DNA from: Treponema sp.
GTDB lineage: Bacteria; Spirochaetota; Spirochaetia; Treponematales; Treponemataceae
NCBI GenBank assembly: GCA_016283615.1
Contig: JAEENG010000020.1
Span: 1 to 48,935, forward strand
Direction of reading: 5' to 3'
Length of the DNA stretch: 48,935 nt
Shown in pieces: positions 1 to 9,104 of the stretch (positions are counted from its first letter, which is position 1; every line of letters starts with the position of its first letter). Below the pieces are notes generated by a model. That model saw only the letters and a program-made list of their open reading frames with translations, was not told the origin of the DNA and did no database searches. Position numbers and translations under genes: made by a program.

Positions 1-602
1 TCTTTTTCCATCAGGAAGCCGCCAACCGGTTCGCTCTTCATGAATTTAGCGATAGAAGCTGTAGAAGCCTGGTCGCGGTGAGCTGTACCGAATGCATCGT
101 TTACAAAGATGTCACCGTATGAAGCAAGTTCTTTTGCCATTGGTTCGCGTTCTTCCGGAGTTTTAGCTGTTTCTTCCTTGTGGAAGCGAACATTTTCGAG
201 CATTGCAACTGCTCCGTCCGGAAGAGCGTCAATTGCTGCCTTCTGTCCGAGGGCATCAGGAAGGAATGTAACTTCTTTTCCGAGTTTTGAAGCAAAGTAT
301 TCAACAACAGGCTTCATGCGGTTTTTGCCGTTGATAAATTTTTCTGCATCTGCATCTGTCCAGGTTTTACCTGCTTTTTCTGCTTTTTCCTGAGCCTTTT
401 TAACATCCTTTTTTGGATCTCCAAGGTGGCTCATCAAAACGAGTGAACGCGGATTCTGTTCAAGAATATATTTGATAGTTGGGAGTGCGGCCATAATACG
501 TGTGTCATCCTGTACTACGCCGTCTTTCATCGGCACATTAAAATCAACACGCATGATAATGCGTTTGCCTTTAAGATCTACATCTTTTACTGTCTTAATC
601 AT
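1..602 (-). CDS. pgk: Phosphoglycerate kinase, N-terminal part (C-terminus outside window)
   Basis: Glycolytic enzyme that transfers the acyl phosphate of 1,3-bisphosphoglycerate to ADP in the cytoplasm. About 200 residues are visible. They begin [13 protein letters not shown] and contain the family's early motifs [16 protein letters not shown] and LLEN-type [12 protein letters not shown], then [11 protein letters not shown]. The ATG at 602 is preceded by AGGAGA about eight bases upstream, which fixes the start. The gene runs off the left edge, so nucleotide-binding C-domain motifs cannot be checked. It is divergent from the radical SAM gene at 700. Another glycolytic gene, gap, lies 12 kb away and is not co-transcribed with it. 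Confidence 0.97.
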   Translation of the reverse strand, partial: MIKTVKDVDLKGKRIIMRVDFNVPMKDGVVQDDTRIMAALPTIKYILEQNPRSLVLMSHLGDPKKDVKKAQEKAEKAGKTWTDADAEKFINGKNRMKPVVEYFASKLGKEVTFLPDALGQKAAIDALPDGAVAMLENVRFHKEETAKTPEEREPMAKELASYGDIFVNDAFGTAHRDQASTASIAKFMKSEPVGGFLMEK

Positions 603-664
603 CTGTATATTCTCCTTTGATTTGAATTCAAAAATTAATTCCCTTTAAATATATCGTTAAAGCC

Positions 665-693
665 TTATAAATTCAATTAAAAAGAGTTATAAT
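665..693 (+). promoter_or_regulatory. Promoter of radical SAM gene, leaderless type
   Basis: A perfect TATAAT lies at 688-693, exactly six bases before the ATG at 700. A weak -35, TTATAA (3/6), is at 665-670 with a 17-base spacer. Transcription would be expected to begin at or next to the A of the ATG, so the mRNA would have no leader. No Shine-Dalgarno sequence fits between. Confidence 0.6.
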
Positions 694-699
694 GAAAGA

Positions 700-1704
700 A
701 TGTTTGAGCCAACTGAGATAATTTTTGCCTCGACCAATTCATGCAATCTAAAATGTCCTCATTGTTTTGTAAATCCCGGGAACAAGCGCCTGGAGATTCA
801 GGACGCAGTTAACTTTTTAAACTCCTGTAAAAATTCAGCAATAGAAAAAGTCGGCTTTTCCGGCGGCGAACCGTTTTTATACCAGGAGTTTCTGACAGAG
901 GTAATCCGGGCAGCCGTTAAAAACGACCTGATGTTTGACAGAATCATGACCAACGGTGAATGGTGGACAAAGGCTCCCCTTTTACACGAAGCCCTGCAGA
1001 AAGTTTATGACGCAGGCTATGACGGCAAAATCGGTTTGAGCTGGGATGCCTTTCACGGCCAGAGCTTCAGCCGGATCTGCGTATTTATTCAGGAAGTAAT
1101 GGAAGTTTTTGGAGGAGACTGCCTTGAAATTCAGACAGTTCTGGACAGTATTGAGAACCAGGCAGAATGCCCGACGGACGAACTGATGATTTTTAACTTT
1201 CAGAAACTTGCCGAACACTTTAATCTTGAATTTGAATACGAACTCGACAAAAAATCCGGACGCGGATGGGCCACCCTTCAGGGACAGGTTGAATTAAGTT
1301 CCGGGCCATGTGATGTTTTTATCCCGGTAAATCTTGAACGGCCGACGCTGCAGTTCAACCAGGAAGAAGCCTGGAAGAGCAAAAAATGGTTTAAAGACGA
1401 TTACTGCGAAGGACCGGGACAGATTCTGTTTATTCATCCGGGCGGTGATATTGCGCCGTGCTGCGGTTTTGCAAATGAAGAAAAGGAACTTTTTATAGGT
1501 TCAATAAAAGACAGCTTTGACGAGGTGATAAAAAAGGCTTCTGAAAACGCTCTGGTAAACCTGTGCTACAACGAGGGACTTTCCACAGCAGTCAAAGTGC
1601 TGAAGGAAAACGGCGCCGAGCTTCCCTTCGGCCCGGAATCAAAAACCGACAACCCGTGCACTTTCTGCCAGTTTGTCTGCAAAAATGCCGGCAAATTGAA
1701 TTAG
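700..1704 (+). CDS. Radical SAM protein with SPASM-like C-terminal cysteines
   Basis: A 334-residue putative radical SAM enzyme. The [4Fe-4S] motif CNLKCPHC (C15, C19, C22) sits near the N-terminus and is followed by the SAM-contacting GGEP (55-58). The C-terminal part looks like an auxiliary-cluster SPASM/twitch domain: C236, then G249-x4-C254 (C255 adjacent) in the context HPGGDIAPCC, and a terminal C320-x2-C323-x3-C327. Family knowledge: SPASM proteins often modify peptides or proteins, but the substrate here is unknown and no small precursor peptide gene was seen beside it. The next gene starts ten bases after the stop, so the two are probably an operon. The start is set by the leaderless promoter; no other in-frame ATG is better placed. 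Confidence 0.85.
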   Translation: MFEPTEIIFASTNSCNLKCPHCFVNPGNKRLEIQDAVNFLNSCKNSAIEKVGFSGGEPFLYQEFLTEVIRAAVKNDLMFDRIMTNGEWWTKAPLLHEALQKVYDAGYDGKIGLSWDAFHGQSFSRICVFIQEVMEVFGGDCLEIQTVLDSIENQAECPTDELMIFNFQKLAEHFNLEFEYELDKKSGRGWATLQGQVELSSGPCDVFIPVNLERPTLQFNQEEAWKSKKWFKDDYCEGPGQILFIHPGGDIAPCCGFANEEKELFIGSIKDSFDEVIKKASENALVNLCYNEGLSTAVKVLKENGAELPFGPESKTDNPCTFCQFVCKNAGKLN

Positions 1705-1714
1705 GGGGCGCAGA

Positions 1715-2908
1715 ATGACAGACGTAGAAAACCTTGAAAAAATAATTTCTGACATTTTTGGTGTCCAGAAAATTATCAAAAACAAAAACAATTCAAACGC
1801 CTGCATTGCCCCTTTAAACCGCTACCCGCTCAATCTTTTTGCATTCAATTTTATGAACCGCCTGAGCCGGCTTGCAGAAAAATTTGCCGGTGACAAAGAC
1901 GCGCTCAACACAATCACCGACCGCATCAAAAACCTGGGAGAGGCAACTGAGTCTTCCTGGGCAGGGCCCTACTCCGAGCTTGTTGCCCTCGATTTTTACA
2001 GCCAGTTTTCTGAGTTTTTCAAAGTATCTTACATAAATATCCTTCCGATTGCCGAGCACGAAAAAAGTATTCCGGCATTGAACGGACAAAAGGAAAAAAT
2101 CGATATTGATTTGTGCCTCAATTTAAGACACGACAAAATTTACACGGACGTAAAATCGTTCAACTGTATTCATCAGCTCATTTTTGAACGCATTTTTGAA
2201 AGTATCGAAACCTTTGCCCGCGACAAACTCGGAAAAACGATTTTAATCGGGGTAGACAACATGTCTTCCCTCGACTACGTGACAGTAAAACAAAACCTTG
2301 TCGGCGAGAGAAAGTACATCGAAGAACTTTTAAAAATGGCAGTTACCGAAGGCCGCAACTTTATGACCTATTCTTCAAAGGGCGGATTGCAGTTCAACTT
2401 TAAAATTGAATACTCATCGGCTCTTTCTACGGTAAAGGAATATTCACCGTTTGCAATGGCAGAAGCATACAAATACAAATTTATTGACTACGGAAGCAAG
2501 CTCCTGGACAACGAATACTCGATGATTACGATGGTGCGCAACAACTTTTTTAACACGGAAACCGTCGACTTTGGAAACTTCAACAACATCTTTTATCGTT
2601 CATTGAGCCGCAGGACCTTTATGGAACTGCACAAAATGCGTTCTGCCGCACAAAAGTATTCTTCAAACTACAAGGATGATTCAATCAGGGTGTCGGACGT
2701 GAGCAAAAATCTCGCAGGAATCATTTTTATCGACGACAACTCGATGCGCTCAAAATACTACAAGAGTCTTTACAGCGCATACATTTACTTAAATCCAAAC
2801 TACATAAACAAGGCGCCGCTCACAATCAGAAAGCTGGAAAAATACTTTCACAACGACTTTGAAGTTCAGATAAAGGATTTTGACGACTTTAAGTGGGATA
2901 ACTATTAG
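1715..2908 (+). CDS. Protein of unknown function with PD-(D/E)XK nuclease-like signature
   Basis: A 397-residue protein that I do not recognise by name. Seen in the sequence: E88 within a helix-like stretch (YSELVALDFY), D130/D132 in IDIDLCL, and a following strand IYTDVKSF with D145-x-K147. This order, Glu then Asp then (D/E)xK about 13 residues later, is the spacing of the PD-(D/E)XK catalytic core, so a nuclease-like or nuclease-derived fold is my inference. The C-terminal GIIFIDDNSMRSKYYKSLYSAYIYLNPN also resembles the ends of such proteins. No signal peptide or membrane segment is visible. It is preceded by GGGGGC and follows the radical SAM gene closely. It ends by overlapping the convergent lipoprotein gene by four bases (2905-2908). 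The true function is undetermined. Confidence 0.75.
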   Translation: MTDVENLEKIISDIFGVQKIIKNKNNSNACIAPLNRYPLNLFAFNFMNRLSRLAEKFAGDKDALNTITDRIKNLGEATESSWAGPYSELVALDFYSQFSEFFKVSYINILPIAEHEKSIPALNGQKEKIDIDLCLNLRHDKIYTDVKSFNCIHQLIFERIFESIETFARDKLGKTILIGVDNMSSLDYVTVKQNLVGERKYIEELLKMAVTEGRNFMTYSSKGGLQFNFKIEYSSALSTVKEYSPFAMAEAYKYKFIDYGSKLLDNEYSMITMVRNNFFNTETVDFGNFNNIFYRSLSRRTFMELHKMRSAAQKYSSNYKDDSIRVSDVSKNLAGIIFIDDNSMRSKYYKSLYSAYIYLNPNYINKAPLTIRKLEKYFHNDFEVQIKDFDDFKWDNY

Positions 2909-3987
2909 TTGAATTTCTGGAGCAGTTCGATGAATTCGATTGCGCTTACAGTTTTGTCGCCGGAAAAATTAATTCCGTCTTCCAGATGCATTAAATCGTT
3001 TTCTACAACACCGAGGACCGCGTCAAAATCCGGCGAGTCCCGGCTCACATCCGGAATCGGGCTCCGCATAGAAGCGTCCACGAACAGTGCCGAATATTTA
3101 TTCAACTGCTCCGGAGTATTTTTCTTTTTATTCCAGAGGTTCCATAAAAATCTTGCGCACATGGTTTTTGTGACAGCCGCGTCCCTTGAAAGGGGGCCCT
3201 GATTTTTATAAGCGCTCCGGCACGAAGTAAGTTCGCCGGATGCAGCGACTCTCTTATACAGCACGGATGAACTAATTGCCTTTCCGGCGGTGTACGCATA
3301 CATCAGGTCTGTGCGTGTTGTTGCAAGTTCAAGCATCTGCTCAACGGTGATTTTGTTTTTTGTCAGAAGTTTGTCATAGCCTGAATGTGCATTCACCTTT
3401 GCTGTAGAGCGCATTGACCAGCAGAAGTCGCGCAGCTGGCGGTAATTTTCCTGATAAAAATTGTCCAGAAGCAGAAAGGCTTCGTCAAAGTATGCTACGG
3501 CGTTTGCATAATCTTTATCCGAGTACGAATTAAGCGCGTCTTCGATTATAAAAAGCGCGTTTTCATTGTGTTTTTTTGAACTGCTCTTTTTTGATTTAAG
3601 GCGGTCTTCCAGAACCGAAGCACGCACATCACCCTTAAATGAAGATCTGGACATGTTCAACCGGTCCCGGGCAAAAGAAGTGTCCCCTTTTAAAAGGCCT
3701 ATAAGCCCCTGAAGCGCATACAATCTTGCACAGTCGGCTTTTTTCAGGGAGTCCGCATTGATTGCGTTTTCCATGTCATTTATGTAAACCTGGGCCACAG
3801 TCAAATCCACTTTGCCGTTCATATAATACACCGCGTCGAGCTCGGTAAAGCGCTCTTCGTAAAAAGCGGTCTGCTGGCTGTCAGAATTGAGTTCAACATA
3901 TTTATCGGTCTGGGCACTCATACAGCCAGAACTAAGCAACGAAAAAAGAAGGCATATTGATAAAAAGGCTGTTTTTAGAACTTTCAT
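2905..3987 (-). CDS. Lipoprotein, probably with helical TPR-like repeats, unknown function
   Basis: A 360-residue protein that begins with a signal peptide ending LLSSGC, so Cys22 is the likely lipidated residue and the protein is probably anchored in the periplasmic face of a membrane. The rest is strongly helical with TPR-like stretches, for example CARLYALQGLIGLLKGDTSFARDRL near 85-110 and YANAVAYFDEAFLLL near 160. No enzyme motif is visible. The ATG overlaps the stop of the upstream membrane protein gene (ATGA, 3984-3987) and has GGAG seven bases before it, so the two are translationally coupled. This suggests they work together at the cell envelope. The 3' end overlaps the plus-strand gene at 1715 by four bases. 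Confidence 0.8.
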   Translation of the reverse strand: MKVLKTAFLSICLLFSLLSSGCMSAQTDKYVELNSDSQQTAFYEERFTELDAVYYMNGKVDLTVAQVYINDMENAINADSLKKADCARLYALQGLIGLLKGDTSFARDRLNMSRSSFKGDVRASVLEDRLKSKKSSSKKHNENALFIIEDALNSYSDKDYANAVAYFDEAFLLLDNFYQENYRQLRDFCWSMRSTAKVNAHSGYDKLLTKNKITVEQMLELATTRTDLMYAYTAGKAISSSVLYKRVAASGELTSCRSAYKNQGPLSRDAAVTKTMCARFLWNLWNKKKNTPEQLNKYSALFVDASMRSPIPDVSRDSPDFDAVLGVVENDLMHLEDGINFSGDKTVSAIEFIELLQKFN

Positions 3988-6677
3988 TTAAGTCTCCAGG
4001 CAGTAATTTTATTGTCGATTGTAAGTGCGATTCCGTCAGTTTTTTTGTCGGCGTTAACGTCGGCAAAAACCGGGTAACCGAATCCTTTGACAGGATAACC
4101 ATGTAAAAGTTCAAGATTTTCGTCAAAGCCGTAAATTACGTTTGAGTCGGCGCAGACATAAACACCGTATTTTGCGCCGGTTCTTTTCTGAACACTCAGA
4201 TATGCGTTTCTGGCAGTTGAATGCGGAATGCGGACGCTCAGCACATCGCCGTCAGGGCTTATACGATACAAAACTGCATCGGAAGAAATTGTGTAATAAT
4301 ATTTTTGCGAACTTGCGGCAGGTCCCATAAACACTCCGTTGAGTTTTACAGGATTTACAAGGTCAGCGTCTTTAGAAAAATTCCAGCAGTAAAAGTCACC
4401 GGCCTGTGTTACAAAGCCCGCCTGATTTTTTGACTCTTTGAGCATCACAGGGTACGAAAGTGAAATTCCGTTTACAGTAACCGGAGCATCCTGATTTTTT
4501 ACAACGCCGTTTTCAAAGAAGAACACGAGACCCGGAAAGCCCTTGCTGTAAAGTGCAAAGTTTGAGCCCGTATTCTGCGGAGTCATTTTTACGGAAAGTC
4601 CCTCGATTTTTTGAGTTGAATAAGTTCCGTCGGTTTTGACAGTAAAAACTGTTCCATTTTCGCTGATTACGATGAGATTGCTGCCGCTTGCAAAAGGTTT
4701 TACGCTAACACGCTCACCTGTCATAACCGGGAAAGGTTCAAGTTCTTCAAGATTTGAATTCATCAATGAAACAACTCCAAGCGGTGTTACGCTCCAGAGA
4801 GATGGCCCTGTGGAACTTGCAGCCGGAGCATTTACTGAACAAATCATTACGCCCGAGGCACTGTCCGCTGTCTGAATTTTTGTCGACTCCAAATCAAAAC
4901 TGCAGATTGTTTTTCCGTCTTTAACAAAGAAAACATGATCAGGATTTTTTACCGCATTTGCGGCAAAAGTTTTCGGGTCTGCCCTTCCCTCAAGGCTCAG
5001 CGGAAATCCCGGAATCCCGGTACTTTGTTTTGTTTCCCTCGCACTCGACTGAAGTGTAAATTCAAGCTGGTAGTCGCGGAGGCGGATGTCAAAACGGCCG
5101 AGATTATATAAAGAAAGCACTTTTGAAAAGGCTTCATTTTTTTTGATAAAGAAAGGCACGCTGCGTTCAAGATTGTAATAAAGGCTCATTGTGCTTTCGT
5201 TTTTTTGCCGCGAAGAAACACTCTTCCAGCCTTCATCCTTTGTCAACGATGTGCCGTTGACTGCGCCGGTGTAAATTGCAGAAAGGGATTCTGCGCTTTC
5301 AGAAAAATAAATCGTTTCATTCTGGACCATAAAGTACGGAGACGGAATGGAAATATTTACGACAGAAAGCATCCAGTTCAAAAACGGAGGAAGTGTCAGG
5401 CGCGGAAGGCGCACTCCGGCTAAAATAAGGCTGTCGTCTTCGCTGATTAAGAGGGAGCCGGTCAGTTTGTCAAAAACTTTTTTGCGCGCATTTTCATCTT
5501 TTACAAGTACTGCAAAAACCGGGTCATTCTGATTTTCAATTCCAAGAACCGCAAATTCATCGCCGGTCCAGGAAAGTAAAAATTCATTTAAATTCATTCC
5601 CAGCATGCTTTTACACATACTGTCATACTGGGCCCACTGCTCTTCCGGAGATTTCTGGGACTTCATGAACGGAAGGAGAGCGTCTTTGAGTACATCGATT
5701 GAACCCGCATTAAGGAGTGTGTAATATTGAACACAATCCGTCAAAGCCGGTAAAAAGGCCGGAACAGTTGAATTTTTACTGATGATTGAATTGAATTTCT
5801 TTAAGTCTTCTTCATCCTCGCTTACCGGGAGAGAGCATTTTACGAGAAGGTCGCTGTCAGTTATAGATAGCGAAAGCACGCTCAATTCGTCCTGGCCAAG
5901 AATCCGGCTCATTGAAGAAAGAACTTCGTTTCCTTCGGTAAAATACTGCATCAGAAATTTTGCGTCAGCAACAATGCGGATGTCGCCCCCGCTTTTTTGA
6001 GTAAGCATTTTGCGCTGGCTTGCGGTATAAGTTGAATCATTTTTTACGAGGCAGGAAGTCATGAACAAATCTTTTGAATCACTTACGATTACAAGATTTT
6101 TGAGCGCCTTTATGTAAAAAACATTGCCGTCTACCGTACAGCAAAAATACGGAAGGCTTTCATCTTCCACATACACAATATTTGGAACAGAAAAACCGCT
6201 TTTATATTTAAGAAGATATTTCCAGCCAAAATCTGCAAGGCGGCTTGCAAAAGAAAAGGGACCGAGATTGACGGAAGCCACAAAGTTTGCGTTTTGAATA
6301 TCACCGTAACAGGCAAAATCGACCGGCCGCGAAAGTAAAAATTTAAAAAGCGGATTTGAGCGCAAAGGTGACGAGCGCAGCGTCATAAACATTTTGCGGT
6401 ACTTTACAAATTCTCCGGATGAGAGCAGAACTTCTGTTGCGTGTAAGTCAAGCAGCGGGTTAACCGTAGCAAAGGCCGAATCTGTATGAACGTATGCGCT
6501 GTAATTGCGCGGAATCGCTGAGAGCGGCGAACGTCTGTCGAGCGCACTGAAGGCAAGGATTCCTGAGGCAATGAGAATAAGAAGGACAATTAAACCAGAA
6601 ATGAATTTTACAAAACTTAAGAATGGATTTTTGCGTTTTGACTTTTTTATGCTTTTTGAATTTTCAGAATCAGCCAT
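3984..6677 (-). CDS. Membrane-anchored protein with beta-propeller/FG-GAP-like C-terminus, unknown function
   Basis: An 897-residue protein from ATG 6677. The N-terminus is short and basic (KSIKKSKRKN), followed by one membrane segment (FISGLIVLLILIASGILAFSAL, about residues 26-47), which leaves the bulk outside the cytoplasm. The middle region resembles DUF3352-type proteins in composition and in its repeated LSSGEFVKYRKM-like segments; this match is tentative. The last 250 residues read as repeated blades (LIVISENGTVFTVKTDGTY, YTISSDAVLYRISPDGDVL, ADSNVIYGFDENLEL) ending with FADVNADKKTDGIAL, an FG-GAP-like acidic loop. An upstream in-frame TTG at 6695 lies inside the promoter, so I prefer ATG 6677. 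The gene is coupled to the following lipoprotein gene. Confidence 0.8.
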   Translation of the reverse strand: MADSENSKSIKKSKRKNPFLSFVKFISGLIVLLILIASGILAFSALDRRSPLSAIPRNYSAYVHTDSAFATVNPLLDLHATEVLLSSGEFVKYRKMFMTLRSSPLRSNPLFKFLLSRPVDFACYGDIQNANFVASVNLGPFSFASRLADFGWKYLLKYKSGFSVPNIVYVEDESLPYFCCTVDGNVFYIKALKNLVIVSDSKDLFMTSCLVKNDSTYTASQRKMLTQKSGGDIRIVADAKFLMQYFTEGNEVLSSMSRILGQDELSVLSLSITDSDLLVKCSLPVSEDEEDLKKFNSIISKNSTVPAFLPALTDCVQYYTLLNAGSIDVLKDALLPFMKSQKSPEEQWAQYDSMCKSMLGMNLNEFLLSWTGDEFAVLGIENQNDPVFAVLVKDENARKKVFDKLTGSLLISEDDSLILAGVRLPRLTLPPFLNWMLSVVNISIPSPYFMVQNETIYFSESAESLSAIYTGAVNGTSLTKDEGWKSVSSRQKNESTMSLYYNLERSVPFFIKKNEAFSKVLSLYNLGRFDIRLRDYQLEFTLQSSARETKQSTGIPGFPLSLEGRADPKTFAANAVKNPDHVFFVKDGKTICSFDLESTKIQTADSASGVMICSVNAPAASSTGPSLWSVTPLGVVSLMNSNLEELEPFPVMTGERVSVKPFASGSNLIVISENGTVFTVKTDGTYSTQKIEGLSVKMTPQNTGSNFALYSKGFPGLVFFFENGVVKNQDAPVTVNGISLSYPVMLKESKNQAGFVTQAGDFYCWNFSKDADLVNPVKLNGVFMGPAASSQKYYYTISSDAVLYRISPDGDVLSVRIPHSTARNAYLSVQKRTGAKYGVYVCADSNVIYGFDENLELLHGYPVKGFGYPVFADVNADKKTDGIALTIDNKITAWRLK

Positions 6678-6683
6678 AAAACA

Positions 6684-6712
6684 ATTTTTAGTCAAAACGC
6701 AGTTTTTGTCAA
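6684..6712 (-). promoter_or_regulatory. Promoter of 6677 gene, overlapping the pectate lyase stop codon
   Basis: On the minus strand there is a perfect TTGACA at 6712-6707, a 17-base spacer, AAAAAT at 6689-6684 (4/6 to consensus) and six bases to the ATG at 6677. The TTGACA contains the TGA stop of the PL9 gene. The mRNA would be leaderless, in line with the absence of any Shine-Dalgarno sequence here. Confidence 0.55.
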
Positions 6713-9033
6713 TTCATTACAGGAGCGCCTTCGAGAACTTCATAGGCTTCGTCGCCAAAGCGGCAGCCCAAAGCGCTGTACGAGCCGGAAGATTTTGATT
6801 CAAAAAGACCGCCCATGTTTACTGTTCCGTCGGCGTTACGGCATACTGAGTGAACAGTTCCGTCAAATGCCGGCAGAGTTACAGAAACAAATTCACCAGA
6901 ATACGGGTCAGAAACCTGTGTTCCGATTTTATCGCCGTTATGAATCTGAGTCTCATCGGTAACGTAATAGAAAATTCCCTTACTCTTGTCACCCAGATAA
7001 ACAGAATCTGCAATCAATGCGGCAACAGTAACCTCGTTTTCTTTTCCGCCAAACTTATCTACCTGTGCTACACTTGCTTCTCCGGTTGCAGAAATGAGTT
7101 TTCTAAAGACACCGCCTGCATAAGTACGATAGAAGTTAAAGTTTGAATTTGTATTTGCAACAGAAGTACAGCCATGAACGCTCAAAGCACCGCCGTTACC
7201 GTTATCAGTAAATCCGTCCTTTCCGTTTCCGAATGCAAGGCAGTTGTAAACTACGTGCGGTGTCGGAACCTTGTTGTTTGAGCCGCCAAGTTTATAGCCG
7301 TTCATATCGCCGTTTGCAAAGTTTGTTCCGGAAGTAAGTTTACCGTTTCCAAAAGCGACACAGTTTCTGATTGTTACAACACCGATTGATCCGGTTGCTT
7401 CTTTTGCGTACAAATCCCAGCCGTCATCGCTGTTGCAGTAAGAAATACAGCCGTCAAATACGTTTCCGTCGCCGCAGGTAAGTTTTGCGGCAAAACCGTC
7501 TGCGTTTTCATCAGTTGCAGGGTCGTGGTTATCAAAAGAAGTACAGTTCAAAATCAGGTTGCCGCTCGGCCAGTCTGCAAACGCTGTAACAGAAGAAGCA
7601 CGGCGGCTGATTTGAAGGCCTGTATCACGGTTTGCCTGTAAAACACAGCGTTCAATAATGTTGTTTTTACCGGCTACAAAGATACCGTTGTCGGCAGCTC
7701 CATAAACTGTGATTCCAAAAATGTGCCAGTAGTCTGCGTTAATCTGAAGACCACGCGCATTATTTGAAGTTTCACTTGAATCATAAGACTGGCTCGAAAA
7801 GTCCAGGATAACGGAAGCATTGCTTTCCGGCATAATGTATTTGCGCGCACTTTCTGTTCCGTCATTGCCGGCAGCGATAGTGAGCTGATGGTCAAATGAG
7901 TAGGTTCCTGCGGCAATAACGATTGCCCCGCCCGCTTTTACCTGTGTAAGGGCAGATTCAAGTTCTGATGCACTTGAAACACGAATTGCATCTTTGATTT
8001 TTGAAGTATCGATTTCATTCAATAATGAGCGCCGTCCGATTTTTGAACCGTTTGTGTATTCGGCGGTTAATGTAGGGTCGATAACCGGGGTCACAGGCGC
8101 AGTCACTCCGCCGGAAGTTCCGGTTCCGCTGCCGCTACCTGTTCCGCCTGAGCCGGATGAAGAGCCTGTGGTTTCAGTTGTTGAATCTATTATGTTTCCG
8201 TTTTCATCTGTCGTAACCTTAGTTACAGTTGTCGAACCGTCTTCGTTTACAGTTGTAGTTGTTTCTACTGTGTAAACAACATCTTTTAAAAACAATACAT
8301 CATAAAGGCACACCCAGTTGGTTGAACCTACAACGATGTCCACAACGTCAGTTCCGCTGTATTCGACAGTAAAACTCACACCTTCTCTTGCAAGCGAGTT
8401 TGCTGCAATAACAGCTTCATCCCGGTAAAGAGTATTGCCGGCTTTTATGTATGCATAACGTCCGTCAGTCTTGGGATTTTTTGAATTTGCACCGTAGTTG
8501 ATTTGAATTTTAAACGGTCCCTGAACTGAAGAAATTGTAAAAGCATCATCTTTAATTTGCAGAAGACCTGCAGAACAATCTTTTACAGTACAACTCTTAT
8601 CTGATGCATTATAACCGCAATATTGAATCGGAGTCGCACCGTCCGCACCAAGAGAATGAATCTTAGCCGTGTAACTGCCGTCATCTGATAAATATTCAAC
8701 ATCACTTTTGAGGGAAAATTTTTTATTGTTTGTACCGCCAAATGTTGTAAAATCAACAGCGGCTGCTGCAAGTGCATCAGATGTTGCAATTGCAGTCGTA
8801 GCGTCTACAGCCTCGCACGCAGCAGAAGACAAGTCGCTGAAAACCCATCCGTTGGAAACAGAAACGGTTTCCTTTACGGTGGTAACGGTAGTTCCTGAAT
8901 TTGTAAGCGGATCAGAACCCGACTCCGGGTCAGAACCTTTTTTAGAAGTACTTACATTGTGAGTACAGCCTGCAAGAATAAGTGCTGAAAAAGCAAAAGA
9001 AAGAATTGAACGGTAAAGATTTTTTTTATTCAT
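6709..9033 (-). CDS. Pectate lyase lipoprotein, polysaccharide lyase family 9
   Basis: A 774-residue surface or periplasmic lipoprotein. The signal peptide ends LILAGC, with Cys23 as the lipid site. Residues 60-255 form a beta-rich accessory module of unknown family. A Thr/Gly/Ser linker (about 255-315) follows, then a right-handed parallel beta-helix (about 335-680). Within it are the PL9 features: ADGFAAK with D512, the calcium-binding DDGWD with D536, D537 and D540, and NGYKLGG with K581 as the probable catalytic base, by analogy with Pel9A of Dickeya. It should cleave polygalacturonate by beta-elimination. It lies 71 bases downstream of a PL1 lyase gene on the same strand, and the two probably act together on pectin. 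No strong Shine-Dalgarno is seen; AAGG is 12 bases before the ATG. Confidence 0.9.
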   Translation of the reverse strand: MNKKNLYRSILSFAFSALILAGCTHNVSTSKKGSDPESGSDPLTNSGTTVTTVKETVSVSNGWVFSDLSSAACEAVDATTAIATSDALAAAAVDFTTFGGTNNKKFSLKSDVEYLSDDGSYTAKIHSLGADGATPIQYCGYNASDKSCTVKDCSAGLLQIKDDAFTISSVQGPFKIQINYGANSKNPKTDGRYAYIKAGNTLYRDEAVIAANSLAREGVSFTVEYSGTDVVDIVVGSTNWVCLYDVLFLKDVVYTVETTTTVNEDGSTTVTKVTTDENGNIIDSTTETTGSSSGSGGTGSGSGTGTSGGVTAPVTPVIDPTLTAEYTNGSKIGRRSLLNEIDTSKIKDAIRVSSASELESALTQVKAGGAIVIAAGTYSFDHQLTIAAGNDGTESARKYIMPESNASVILDFSSQSYDSSETSNNARGLQINADYWHIFGITVYGAADNGIFVAGKNNIIERCVLQANRDTGLQISRRASSVTAFADWPSGNLILNCTSFDNHDPATDENADGFAAKLTCGDGNVFDGCISYCNSDDGWDLYAKEATGSIGVVTIRNCVAFGNGKLTSGTNFANGDMNGYKLGGSNNKVPTPHVVYNCLAFGNGKDGFTDNGNGGALSVHGCTSVANTNSNFNFYRTYAGGVFRKLISATGEASVAQVDKFGGKENEVTVAALIADSVYLGDKSKGIFYYVTDETQIHNGDKIGTQVSDPYSGEFVSVTLPAFDGTVHSVCRNADGTVNMGGLFESKSSGSYSALGCRFGDEAYEVLEGAPVMN

Positions 9034-9052
9034 TTTTAAACAGCCTTATAAA

Positions 9053-9079
9053 AATACCGGCCACAGAACGGCCGGTATT
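9053..9079 (-). terminator. Hairpin between the two pectate lyase genes
   Basis: A perfect 10-bp stem, AATACCGGCC at 9053-9062 with GGCCGGTATT at 9070-9079, and a 7-base loop. On the minus strand it follows the PL1 stop and is followed by only TTTATA, so it may be a partial terminator or an mRNA processing/stability element within the operon. On the plus strand a long T-rich tract follows. Confidence 0.6.
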
Positions 9080-9104
9080 CTTTTTATTTTATTTTTTTTC
9101 TTTT

